Assembly (NCBI GenBank): GCA_964484765.1
Contig: CAZAGI010000006.1
Location: 94,288 to 158,287 of the forward strand
Direction: 5' to 3'
Length of the DNA stretch: 64,000 bases
From: DSVQ01 sp964484765
Lineage (GTDB): Bacteria > Planctomycetota > Planctomycetia > Planctomycetales > Planctomycetaceae
Made by a program: the position numbers and the translations under genes. The notes under the pieces are model-generated. The model worked only from the letters and a program-made list of their open reading frames with translations. It did no database searches and was not told where the DNA came from. Position 1 is the stretch's first letter; each line of letters starts with the position of its first letter. Below are positions 44,401-51,417 of this stretch, piece by piece.

Positions 44401-45447
44401 TTTGTGCAGAACGGGATTGCAGGTGGCAGCGACGGGATCTTTGCTCTGAACAACCTGCTGGCGTTGCAGAATGTGAACACTTCCACCACGCTGACCGTGT
44501 TGTCTTCGAGCATCGTGCAATCGGGAGGATCCGGCGTCCATACGCTCAACGTGCCGTTTGTCGCCATCACGAATACACGTTTCCTGCAGAACGACGGCGC
44601 CAATGGATCGCCAGAAATCTTGCTGGAAGGCGGGCTGGTCCTGCCGGACGGAATCGATGCGGATGGGCTGTCAGACCCGTACATCGTGCGTCTCGACCAG
44701 TTGAACGTCACGGAAAACGTGATCGATGGCATCCGCGTCGCGACGACCGGGCTGGGCTTTGGCGCGACATTGGACATGACGCTGACCAACAGCACGGTCC
44801 TCCTCAACCCGGCCAATCCCGTGAATCAGGCCGCGGTCAATATCGCCTGGTCCGGTCCCGAATCCGTCTTCATCGACAACAACCAGATCACGTTTCTTGG
44901 AATCTTCACCGACGGCGTCGACGTTGTGAACAACTTCACAGACGACCTTGATCCCACGACGCCGGACCTCTCGTTCGTGACCGTCACCAACAACGTGTTG
45001 CAAGGTCCGGCGGACGCCACGACCGCCCTGCTCTTCAACCTGCAGGGACCAACGTCACTGGTTGCCAGTTCGAATACGATCACGCAAGGCGGTTTTGTCG
45101 ATATCGCCATGCTGTTTACCTACGGTGCGAACACCTTCACCACCATTGAAAACAACATCGTCAATTCTGCGGGTGACCAATCGAGCGGCTTTGTCTTCCA
45201 GTCGATTGCGGCCCCCTCCACCGTGGTGCTGAACGGCAACACACTGATCTTCAGTAACAACGACGGCTTCCGCGACGAGCGCGGGATCGAATTCCTCTCG
45301 ACCGTCGGAACCATCAATTTCAGCGGGACCGTCAACAACGTGGTTACGATCGACAACCTGAACGGCATCAATTTCCCGTGGTTCATCTTCCCGGCGAATG
45401 GTTCTGCCAACGGCTCGGTTATCATCAACAACGCACCACAACCGTAA
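41452..45447 (+). CDS. Inverse-autotransporter-like beta-barrel with beta-helix passenger
   Basis: 1331 residues from the ATG at 41452, with AAGGTG 6 bases upstream. A signal peptide (1-37) precedes a predicted outer-membrane barrel (about 60-290) whose phrases GLGYRHYVRKWDRIFGASAFYDYD and RQAGFGFETLGKRWDSRLNTYFP follow the intimin/invasin type Ve barrel pattern (no LysM domain seen). From about 340 to the end lies a long parallel beta-helix passenger rich in Asn, Thr and Val turns. The likely role is a surface adhesin or structural protein. A strong terminator follows. Confidence 0.8.
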   Translation: MQWFHPRRTMNSMPLGWRCVWIGIALWLAIWPSLGLGQDDPSQSALEDSVFYSDQVTGHSGEALGALWRAGYLTGPGLGREDGVAPVEVMPYFFLEDGMIFGSARGFRSDRDGWGSNLGLGYRHYVRKWDRIFGASAFYDYDNTSGTLFRQAGFGFETLGKRWDSRLNTYFPVSNDQALLQQRFLQSSIRFSGNQILYDQILTFGTQMRGLDHEVGIPLPGRMAENHDLRLFAGWYHFHGTNVPNTTGWKGRLQGEVTPNLAMAVEVTNDKVFDTNVVFSVALQYGGFREDTNRPKSQFSRMTTPVQRQYTAVVARTDVLETGIVALKPDGRPYLVEHVSNNPADPNPGPFLGTAENPFLTVAQAQANFFTNPPFDVPVSPYPGDIIFVHTNSQYSGTNVVLEPNVRVLGEADGVVHQINLPPFGLVNLPRVNDNPSPGVPELRPLFENIAGDGVVLASNAEFSGFRIGDEADPTSGATGNGIVGDSVNNTLVRLVDINFAGADGVQLSNVNTVAFDQTHIFNAAGIGLHVIGGSPNITFEGDGSATTPDIEYNQAVAGGNAVQIENTIGGLVDLFGATPSAINYNNAGGIFINNARGAASFGDVRITNTTTGIDGIQILTSAGVYNFARPVFMDNPDGVGIDILNLAGTGRVVFNDSVNINNRSVEGVLLDTNAGDVRFNNLLSIVSGGGAPNQAALSYQSSSGDASFQNITLTGGAAVGAPPTGGIGISIGNDVAGVPNNTGTFTVTGTTNITDFSGISLDIRDDDSNISFGTLSVDDRANTGISIVDQTGSVVFRGITSVGNNSDLLNNANAFSFDTAVVLDGNTGNINFGTLTITNSLAGLANTVAGMSITDNPGQVIIQQLNIQSTFGEALFAFNVGDRTATPLTGGLFVNTGTLNSTFDSAINVEQSVISMNFTSVTAIQSADEGIRLLDNTAGGNGVALSIDPGNDIVGTGGRIVQSTNEGLRAENTGPVGIRAMDFVQNGIAGGSDGIFALNNLLALQNVNTSTTLTVLSSSIVQSGGSGVHTLNVPFVAITNTRFLQNDGANGSPEILLEGGLVLPDGIDADGLSDPYIVRLDQLNVTENVIDGIRVATTGLGFGATLDMTLTNSTVLLNPANPVNQAAVNIAWSGPESVFIDNNQITFLGIFTDGVDVVNNFTDDLDPTTPDLSFVTVTNNVLQGPADATTALLFNLQGPTSLVASSNTITQGGFVDIAMLFTYGANTFTTIENNIVNSAGDQSSGFVFQSIAAPSTVVLNGNTLIFSNNDGFRDERGIEFLSTVGTINFSGTVNNVVTIDNLNGINFPWFIFPANGSANGSVIINNAPQP

Positions 45448-45475
45448 CCCTGGTTCATCGAACGATGAAACCACG

Positions 45476-45511
45476 CAGCCCAGGGAGTCGTGTCCCTGGG
45501 CTGTTTCGTTT
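45476..45511 (+). terminator. Rho-independent terminator of the autotransporter-like gene
   Basis: CAGCCCAGGG (45476-45485) and CCCTGGGCTG (45494-45503) form a perfect 10-base-pair stem with an 8-base loop, followed by TTTCGTTT. It lies 29 bases after the stop at 45447 and also ends near the convergent deacetylase gene. Confidence 0.82.
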
Positions 45512-45520
45512 GATGTCTGT

Positions 45521-46249
45521 TCAAGAGATCGACTTCACGGATCGGGTCCACGTCGAAAGACCGTCGATACGCAGCGGTTCGCGACTGGCGAACGGTTCGC
45601 CGAACGCCGTGCCGATCGACCAGCCCCAATACCGCGCGCGATCGTGGATGTCATCCAGCGCTGTGGGAAACGTCTCCGTCTTACCCAGCAGAAATTGGCT
45701 TTCGTAACAGCGGACGGCATCCATCTTCCGATCGATCATCGGACTGATGTCGATCACCCCCGCTGGAGCCGGGTGAATCCGCAGGTGGATGCTCCAGTAG
45801 TAGAAAATGTGCGGCGGGTGATACGGTTCACCAGGCATGTCTGTCCGGCTGAGTTTCGCCCAGAATCGGGCGGCATCGCACAGTTGGCTGGCCGCCACGT
45901 GGTCGGGATGTGCATCCTCCCAGTACGGAGCAAAAATCACCTTCGGCCGCGTGAGTCGAAAAACAATTGCCAGCTCACGCCGGTTTTCGAGCGTGGCTTC
46001 CAGGGACCGGTTGGAAAGTCCCAGATTGCCGCGCCACTCGACGCCGAGGATTGCGGTCGCTGCGGCGGTTTCCCGCGCTCGGATTTGTGGTGTCCCATGA
46101 GGCGTTGGTTCGCCATTGGTCAGATCCAGGATGCCGACGCGCAGACCTTCGGCGCGACTGCGCAAGATCGTACCGCCGAGGCTGATCTCAGCATCATCGG
46201 GATGCGGGGCCACCACCAGAATATCCAGCGGCAGATCTGGCAGCTTCAT
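45521..46249 (-). CDS. bshB1: PIG-L/BshB1-type N-acetylglucosaminyl deacetylase
   Basis: 242 residues from the ATG at 46249 (an ATG at 46273 is a weaker alternative). PIG-L family zinc deacetylase: AHPDDAEISLGGTI near residue 13 provides the zinc ligands, and HPDH occurs later. DLTNGEPTPHGTPQIRARETAAA is typical of the bacillithiol deacetylase BshB1, which removes acetyl from GlcNAc-malate. No other bacillithiol gene lies in the window. It is divergent from the small lipoprotein at 46406. Confidence 0.85.
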   Translation of the reverse strand: MKLPDLPLDILVVAPHPDDAEISLGGTILRSRAEGLRVGILDLTNGEPTPHGTPQIRARETAAATAILGVEWRGNLGLSNRSLEATLENRRELAIVFRLTRPKVIFAPYWEDAHPDHVAASQLCDAARFWAKLSRTDMPGEPYHPPHIFYYWSIHLRIHPAPAGVIDISPMIDRKMDAVRCYESQFLLGKTETFPTALDDIHDRARYWGWSIGTAFGEPFASREPLRIDGLSTWTRSVKSIS

Positions 46250-46405
46250 CGTGGAAAGTCTCCAAAATCGCAACTCAAACGGCGGATTTCCGGTGTCTTG
46301 CTCTCGCAGAAAACGCCGCCTTGCCAGAATACTGAGCCATCGGCAAACGGTTGGACCACCGTCCCACTCACGCCCCCCGTCTTACTCCGTCTCGGAGACG
46401 CGACC

Positions 46406-46669
46406 GTGCATCCATTCGTCGTGAAGTGTAGTGCTTTGGGTTGCCTGCTGTCGTGTGTGGCTGTGGCTGGATGCACGACGGTCAATCCTGCGAAGGGCTT
46501 TCTCCGCGGGCAGTACGAACCGAAAATGGAAGCGGAACCCGATCGATGGGGGGGCGTGGGAAAAGAAGGCCGCGGCAATCGCCCGATGGAAGATGAGCAC
46601 GATCCGCTCAAGCCCTACCTGATGTCGAAAGAAGCCCGAGATATCGAACGGAATCTGGGCTACCAATAA
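46406..46669 (+). CDS. Small lipoprotein, function unknown
   Basis: 87 residues from the GTG at 46406, chosen because GGAG lies eight bases upstream. The lipobox VAVAGC follows a short hydrophobic leader. The mature peptide (about 65 residues) is charged and Pro/Arg rich (KPYLMSKEARDIERNLGYQ at the end). The long open frame upstream of it is a shadow of the deacetylase gene. No family is recognised. It lies convergent to the response regulator gene that ends at 46695. Confidence 0.7.
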   Translation: MHPFVVKCSALGCLLSCVAVAGCTTVNPAKGFLRGQYEPKMEAEPDRWGGVGKEGRGNRPMEDEHDPLKPYLMSKEARDIERNLGYQ

Positions 46670-46694
46670 CAGTCAGCGTCAGCGCCGAGTGTGC

Positions 46695-47108
46695 TCACGC
46701 CTTCTTCTTGGTCGCCTTCTTCGCCGGCTTCGAATCGGGCGGAGTCAGCGCGCGGCTGACCGACTCCAACAGCATTTCCATCGGAAACGGCTTGCGGAGG
46801 TAGTCCACAACGCCAAGCATTTCGGCATAGGCTTTATGGCGGCTGCCTTCATTCGCGGTGATCATGATCACCTTCGGCGGGTCGGCCAGCGTCTTCAGAA
46901 ACTCGAGAACGGGAAACCCGCCCATCCGCGGCATCATCATGTCGGTGATGACCAGATCGGGTTTCAACGACTCGATCTGCTTTTGCCCCTCGACCCCGTT
47001 GATAGCGAGGAAGACCCGATAGCCGGCGTGTGTCAGCACTGTTTGAATGGTGGACGCGATTTCACGATCGTCGTCAATGATCAGAATGGTTTTCGCCGGT
47101 TCGTCCAT
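46695..47108 (-). CDS. Stand-alone response regulator receiver
   Basis: 137 residues from the ATG at 47108 (GAGGG upstream). A single CheY-like receiver: acidic patch in ILIIDDDRE, phospho-acceptor Asp in DLVITDMMMPRMGG, Thr/Ser in VIMITANEG and the Lys in YLRKPF. There is no output domain; the tail is lysine-rich (KPAKKATKKKA) and may bind nucleic acid or partner protein. It follows the DUF1571 gene behind a terminator. Confidence 0.92.
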   Translation of the reverse strand: MDEPAKTILIIDDDREIASTIQTVLTHAGYRVFLAINGVEGQKQIESLKPDLVITDMMMPRMGGFPVLEFLKTLADPPKVIMITANEGSRHKAYAEMLGVVDYLRKPFPMEMLLESVSRALTPPDSKPAKKATKKKA

Positions 47109-47260
47109 GGGACCCTCACAAATGCCGTCGGGGCACAGGCCGAAAATCATCCGCCCCACGTGTCCCACCATCGTAGGTACCCGCCGACGACGAGACAAGC
47201 CGCGGGAAGTCGGCAATTTGCCATCCGTGAACGGCAATTGATGCGTGGGTAGTAAAAGCA

Positions 47261-47297
47261 ACAACGCTTGCGACCTCCAAGAGATCACAAGCGTTGT
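47261..47297 (-). terminator. Strong hairpin terminator after the DUF1571 gene
   Basis: In the minus-strand direction 47297 to 47261 folds into a 17-base-pair stem (ACAACGCTTG at its base, two wobble pairs) with a 3-base TTG loop, followed by TGCTTTTACT. It lies 46 bases after the stop at 47344 and separates the DUF1571 gene from the response regulator. Confidence 0.75.
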
Positions 47298-47343
47298 CAC
47301 GAGGCACGGGGGGACGGGAGCACGAACGTGGTCTCAGAAACCC

Positions 47344-48318
47344 TTATTTGAACCGGTAATCTTCATTCGTCCGGTCGAAATCCACTTCCGCCAGCTGCTG
47401 CCGGAACTGAATATCGGCGTAGGTGTAGTATTCGACAAGCGTTTCTTCGTCGAGTTGCTCGCCGGCCGTCGTGCTCCCAACATTGGGCCACCCGAAGTTG
47501 CGAGCGTACACGGGAATATGCCATTCTTTATCGATGAGTGTGATCGATTTGCGATACGTCGGCGAGACGTTTGCATCGCGGTATTCCACCAGAAACACGT
47601 CGCACATCCGTCCATCGAATTCCTGGTCAGCGAGTTTCTCGCACCGCGCGATCGCCTTCTTGGCGATGTCGTCCTGATGGACCGACAGCATCATTTTGGC
47701 GAGTTCCAGCAAGCCGACATTCGTAATCGGATAGCGGGATTCCTTGAGCGCGAGCGAACTCGTCGGCGAGATCGACAGCGCTGGCAGGCGGGCCTTCCAG
47801 CCGCCGCCGTGAACGACCATCTCGTTGTCGTTCTGACCGTCCGTGTAGAGGACTTCGCGACCTTCGTCGCCGATTTCCCATTTCAAATAGACGCTGAACG
47901 GATGATGGCGACACTTGAAGTGGATGGTCTGTTCTTCGAGCAGTTCACCGTTGACCAGTTCCTGCTTGCAAAACTCTGCCGTGTAATCGGGAATCGATTC
48001 GAGAAACGTTCGCCCCTTTTCGAGCAGCGACATTTTCAACTGCAGGGCTTGCTGCGCGCGATCCACGGGCGTCATTTCGACCGCGGTGGAATCCGCCGAG
48101 GCTCTGATGCTGGCCATGGCCTGAACGACCGCGGGTGTTTCGGCGATCAACACCGGCCGGGCCTTTGCATGACCACGTGCGATAGCATTCGCCCCTGCGG
48201 GTGTGGGGGGAAATTCAAAGTACAGAATGCCCCCGGCGAAAAGGGCGATCAGACTGGCCAATCCATTGGCTTTCCGTTCGGCGCTCCATCGAGAGAACGG
48301 AAAGAGCCATTGCCGCAT
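47344..48318 (-). CDS. DUF1571 protein, membrane-anchored
   Basis: 324 residues from the ATG at 48318, with GGAGGA upstream; an in-frame start at 48378 is unlikely. One N-terminal membrane helix (about 20-35) is followed by a DUF1571 domain: FKCRHHPFSVYLKW, GREVLYTDGQN and HGGGWKARL are its usual phrases. These are periplasmic proteins of unknown role found widely in planctomycetes, possibly related to outer-membrane lipoprotein carriers (inference). The gap 48319-48925 upstream holds no clear gene. Confidence 0.85.
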   Translation of the reverse strand: MRQWLFPFSRWSAERKANGLASLIALFAGGILYFEFPPTPAGANAIARGHAKARPVLIAETPAVVQAMASIRASADSTAVEMTPVDRAQQALQLKMSLLEKGRTFLESIPDYTAEFCKQELVNGELLEEQTIHFKCRHHPFSVYLKWEIGDEGREVLYTDGQNDNEMVVHGGGWKARLPALSISPTSSLALKESRYPITNVGLLELAKMMLSVHQDDIAKKAIARCEKLADQEFDGRMCDVFLVEYRDANVSPTYRKSITLIDKEWHIPVYARNFGWPNVGSTTAGEQLDEETLVEYYTYADIQFRQQLAEVDFDRTNEDYRFK

Positions 48319-48925
48319 GCGTTCCTCCGGCGGGATGCTGAGAGTGATAGGGAGAATGTACCGACATCTCACAACCACGGTCGCCGGAAGTTCTGTGTCC
48401 GCTGAGTGAAAACGGGCGACACGGCGAAAGAACAGCTACGGCCGGGTGTGGGCGGTGGAGACGAGCAAGTCACCTCTTTTTTTATCGGCGCACAACTCGT
48501 TTCCGGACACCGAATTCGGCGTCGCCGGGAGACTCGCCCAAAGGCGGAACAACGCACTCTCGAACCAACTCACCGCGATCCATAAGGTCTTCCCGACCGA
48601 AAACGTCGCCACGGCGAATTTCGAAACGTTAACGGTCAGATTGGTTTGCTCCGGCGATTCCCGCAGACGCTGGCCTGAGAGCGACTGCGTGCCGGTGGTC
48701 CCCGATACGCGCGTTCGATCTTTTCGTCGCGACGGGCATAACGCTCGCGGCTGTTCTCGGCGCCTTCCCAAAATCATGCCTGTTCAGCAGTCAGCCGCCA
48801 CCAACCAGATCGTTCACACCTTGAACTCAACCACGTCCGTCACCGGCGAGTCGGCAAATCACTCCCTTTTCAACCCGATCAGGACGCGATATCTTTAAAT
48901 CGTCGCGGTACTCCTCGCGAACTGC
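48319..48925. other. Intergenic stretch without a recognised gene
   Basis: About 600 bases between the DUF1571 gene and tRNA-Arg. Two open frames on opposite strands overlap here (48446-48898 plus and 48436-48777 minus), but neither resembles a protein family, and the compositions are not convincing. A short T-rich stretch lies near 48475. I see no repeat or RNA structure. Confidence 0.4.
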
Positions 48926-48999
48926 GTTCCCGTAGCTCAACTGGATAGAGCGTCGGCCTCCGAAGCCGAAGGTTAGAGGTTCGAATCCTCTCGGGGATA
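48926..48999 (+). tRNA. tRNA-Arg (anticodon CCG)
   Basis: 74 bases folding into a cloverleaf. Acceptor GTTCCCG (48926-48932) pairs with CGGGGAT (48992-48998), with G-U at the end. The D arm, the anticodon stem TCGGC/GCCGA with loop CTCCGAA (anticodon CCG at 48960-48962) and the T arm AGAGG-TTCGAAT-CCTCT are all intact. A73 is the discriminator; CCA is not encoded. It reads CGG codons. Confidence 0.97.
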
Positions 49000-49262
49000 C
49001 TTTCTTATTTGGCAAGGACTTGCGACGATTCGCAGAGTCTGGAATTGAGCCGAAATCTGAGGATTCAACTCCTTCAGATTGAACGGCGTGCGACCCGCTT
49101 CTAGCCCGTGCGGCGCACGCTGCACCGCTTTCGGTGTCTGGCGCTGCCTCCAACATTCGGGCAGTCTCATCCGACGTCACGAATCGCTGACGGTCTGAAC
49201 GAGGACCAATCCTGGTCTTGGACATCGCACCGCCCGCGCCAGGAATGAATTGTTCGGTTAGA

Positions 49263-50024
49263 ATGAGGAGCATGGACGGTTCCGGGCACAATTCTGATGC
49301 TCATCCATCCAGCGCAGATCACTTCGCGACGACTCACTGGAGCCTCGTTCTGGCGGCCGGAGATCGGCGTCACGCGGAAGCAAACCAGGCGCTGGAGCGG
49401 CTGTGCCGCGCCTACTGGCCGCCGCTGTACGCCTACGTGCGCCGGCGCGTGAACGACGTGCATGAGGCCCAGGATCTGACCCAGGCCTTCTTTGAGCGGC
49501 TGCTGGAAAAGCAGCATCTCGCTGATGCTGACCCCGAACGCGGCCGTTTCCGCGCGTTCCTGATCACGGCGTTCAAACGATTCCTGTCCAACGAACGCGA
49601 CAAGGCGACGGCGCAGAAACGTGGTGGCGGTCAGATGACGTTTTCCGTCGACTTCGAATCACAGGACGGCAATTGGGATGCACTCCAGGACACGCTGACG
49701 GCCGAACGGATTTACGAACGTCAGTGGGCTGTCACGCTGCTCAATCGCGTCATGTCTCGATTGCAGCGAGAGATGGAACGCAGCGGCAAGTCACAGCAGT
49801 TTCAGTTGCTGAAGGAATTCATCGGCGGGACAGAATCAGAGACGTATGCCACTATCGCGCCGGTCTTGGGCGTGAGCGAATCGGCGGCCCGCATGGCGGC
49901 GACGCGCATGCGGACCAGATACCGCGAAATGCTCAGAGAAGAGATCGCTCAGACATTGGCTTCGGAAGAGGACATCGACGACGAGGTCCGGCACCTGTTT
50001 GCGACGTTCGCGGGTGAGCCATGA
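49263..50024 (+). CDS. ECF-type RNA polymerase sigma factor
   Basis: 253 residues from the ATG at 49263; an ATG at 49272 is close to a GAGGAG site and may be the real start. Region 2 is seen at HEAQDLTQAFFERLL (about 68-82) and ADPERGRFRAFLITAFKRFLSNERDKA. Region 4 appears at ESETYATIAPVLGVSESAARMAATRMRTRYREML. It belongs to the planctomycete-type ECF sigma group often found next to Ser/Thr kinases, and both kinase genes follow. It probably transcribes that module or other targets in response to the kinase. Confidence 0.92.
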   Translation: MRSMDGSGHNSDAHPSSADHFATTHWSLVLAAGDRRHAEANQALERLCRAYWPPLYAYVRRRVNDVHEAQDLTQAFFERLLEKQHLADADPERGRFRAFLITAFKRFLSNERDKATAQKRGGGQMTFSVDFESQDGNWDALQDTLTAERIYERQWAVTLLNRVMSRLQREMERSGKSQQFQLLKEFIGGTESETYATIAPVLGVSESAARMAATRMRTRYREMLREEIAQTLASEEDIDDEVRHLFATFAGEP

Positions 50025-50168
50025 TTTTCGGTTGCGCTTTCAGGAGTTTCCGTAAGAACTGAGTGAAGCCGGTGGGTTGCTGGAAAGAATTGCCCGCGTC
50101 GCGATTGCTTTCGTTTATGGCGACCTCAAACCGCCTGAGTGCCGAATGACAACTCAGTGGAGCCAGGA

Positions 50169-51395
50169 ATGAACCAGAGACTGAAAGTCATCGAAGGAAC
50201 AGATACCGGGCGGGCGATTGAGTTGATGGACGGCCAGACGCTGGTGATCGGTCGCGGGCAGACGTGCGATGTACGTTTGAGCGATCCCCGCATTTCCCGA
50301 TCGCACTGTCGGATTCAAGTCGAAGGCGGCACAGCCGTTTTGACGGATGCCGGCAGCGCTGCCGGGACTCTGGTGCACGGCAAGGCGATCGACCAGCACC
50401 CATTGCGTCCGGGTGACGTCATCCAGGTTGGCGAGACGAAGCTGCGTTACGAGCTGGAAGGGGCCGCCGATCAGAGCACATTGGTCGATACGGCATTTGG
50501 CCGTCCCAAACCGCCGCCGCAGATTACCCCCCTGGAACAACTCGTTGGCGAATCAGTCGACCGCTATCGGCTGGACCGGGTCATTACCCGCGGCGTCTCG
50601 GGAATGGTGTATCGGGCGACGGACACCGACAAGGATCGCGTTGTCGCCGTCAAGGTACTTGCTCCGGAATATGCTGCGAGCAAAGAGCAAAAAGAACGCT
50701 TTGTGCGCGGCATCAGAACCATGGGACCGATTCGCCACGAGAACATTGTCCGGCTCTACGCAGCGGGCATGCAGGGACCGTACTGCTGGATAGCCATGGA
50801 ATATGTGGATGGAGAAAGCATGGCTGAAGTGATTCGCCGCATCGGCGTGTCCGGCATGCTGGACTGGCAATATGCCTATCGCGTAGCCGTCCACATTGGA
50901 CGAGCGTTGGATGAGGCGTATCAGCACAAGATTATTCACCGCAACGTCACGCCGCAAAACATTCTGTTTCAAACCGAGAACAGAATCGCCAAGTTGGGTG
51001 ATTTGACTCTGGCGAAAGCGCTGGAAGGAACGCTGTCCCGCCAGGTCACTCGGCCGGGCGAACTCGTCGGTGACGTGTCCTACATGTCGCCCGAACGCAC
51101 GCGGGGCACCGAAGGCGTCGATGGCCGGTCCGACATCTACAGCCTGGGTGCCACCCTGTATGCGTTGCTCACCGGCCGGCCGCCTTTTGTCGGCGCGTCG
51201 TTGCCCGAGACGATTACCAAGATCCGTGATGAAGCACCCATCAAACCGAAGAAATTCCAATTGTCCGTGCCGGACATGTTCCAGGACGTGGTCTTGCGGA
51301 CGATCGCCAAGCGCCCGGAAGACCGGTACCAGACACCGGCGGATCTGCTTCGGGATCTGGAGCGAGTGGGCAAGTTTCAGAATGTGATCGCATGA
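50169..51395 (+). CDS. FHA-domain Ser/Thr pseudokinase
   Basis: 408 residues from the ATG at 50169 (AGGA upstream). Residues 1-95 are an FHA domain that binds phosphothreonine peptides (VIGRGQ, LSDPRISRSHC). Residues about 133-400 are kinase-fold: Lys162 in VAVKVL is kept, but the catalytic-loop HRD reads HRN (257-259, HRNVTPQN) and DFG reads DLT (278-280), so phosphotransfer should be impaired or absent. It lies between the ECF sigma gene and an intact kinase. A scaffold or allosteric role for that kinase is inferred. Confidence 0.88.
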   Translation: MNQRLKVIEGTDTGRAIELMDGQTLVIGRGQTCDVRLSDPRISRSHCRIQVEGGTAVLTDAGSAAGTLVHGKAIDQHPLRPGDVIQVGETKLRYELEGAADQSTLVDTAFGRPKPPPQITPLEQLVGESVDRYRLDRVITRGVSGMVYRATDTDKDRVVAVKVLAPEYAASKEQKERFVRGIRTMGPIRHENIVRLYAAGMQGPYCWIAMEYVDGESMAEVIRRIGVSGMLDWQYAYRVAVHIGRALDEAYQHKIIHRNVTPQNILFQTENRIAKLGDLTLAKALEGTLSRQVTRPGELVGDVSYMSPERTRGTEGVDGRSDIYSLGATLYALLTGRPPFVGASLPETITKIRDEAPIKPKKFQLSVPDMFQDVVLRTIAKRPEDRYQTPADLLRDLERVGKFQNVIA

Positions 51396-51417
51396 ACTGT
51401 GGGGTTCACACCGTATC

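Noticed and set aside
45398..46405. Upstream part of the open frame ending at 46669
   Set aside because: It is antisense to the deacetylase gene; only the last 87 codons, with their own ribosome binding site and lipobox, look real.
48446..48898. 150-codon open frame before the tRNA
   Set aside because: No family resemblance, low-complexity composition and a competing frame on the other strand.
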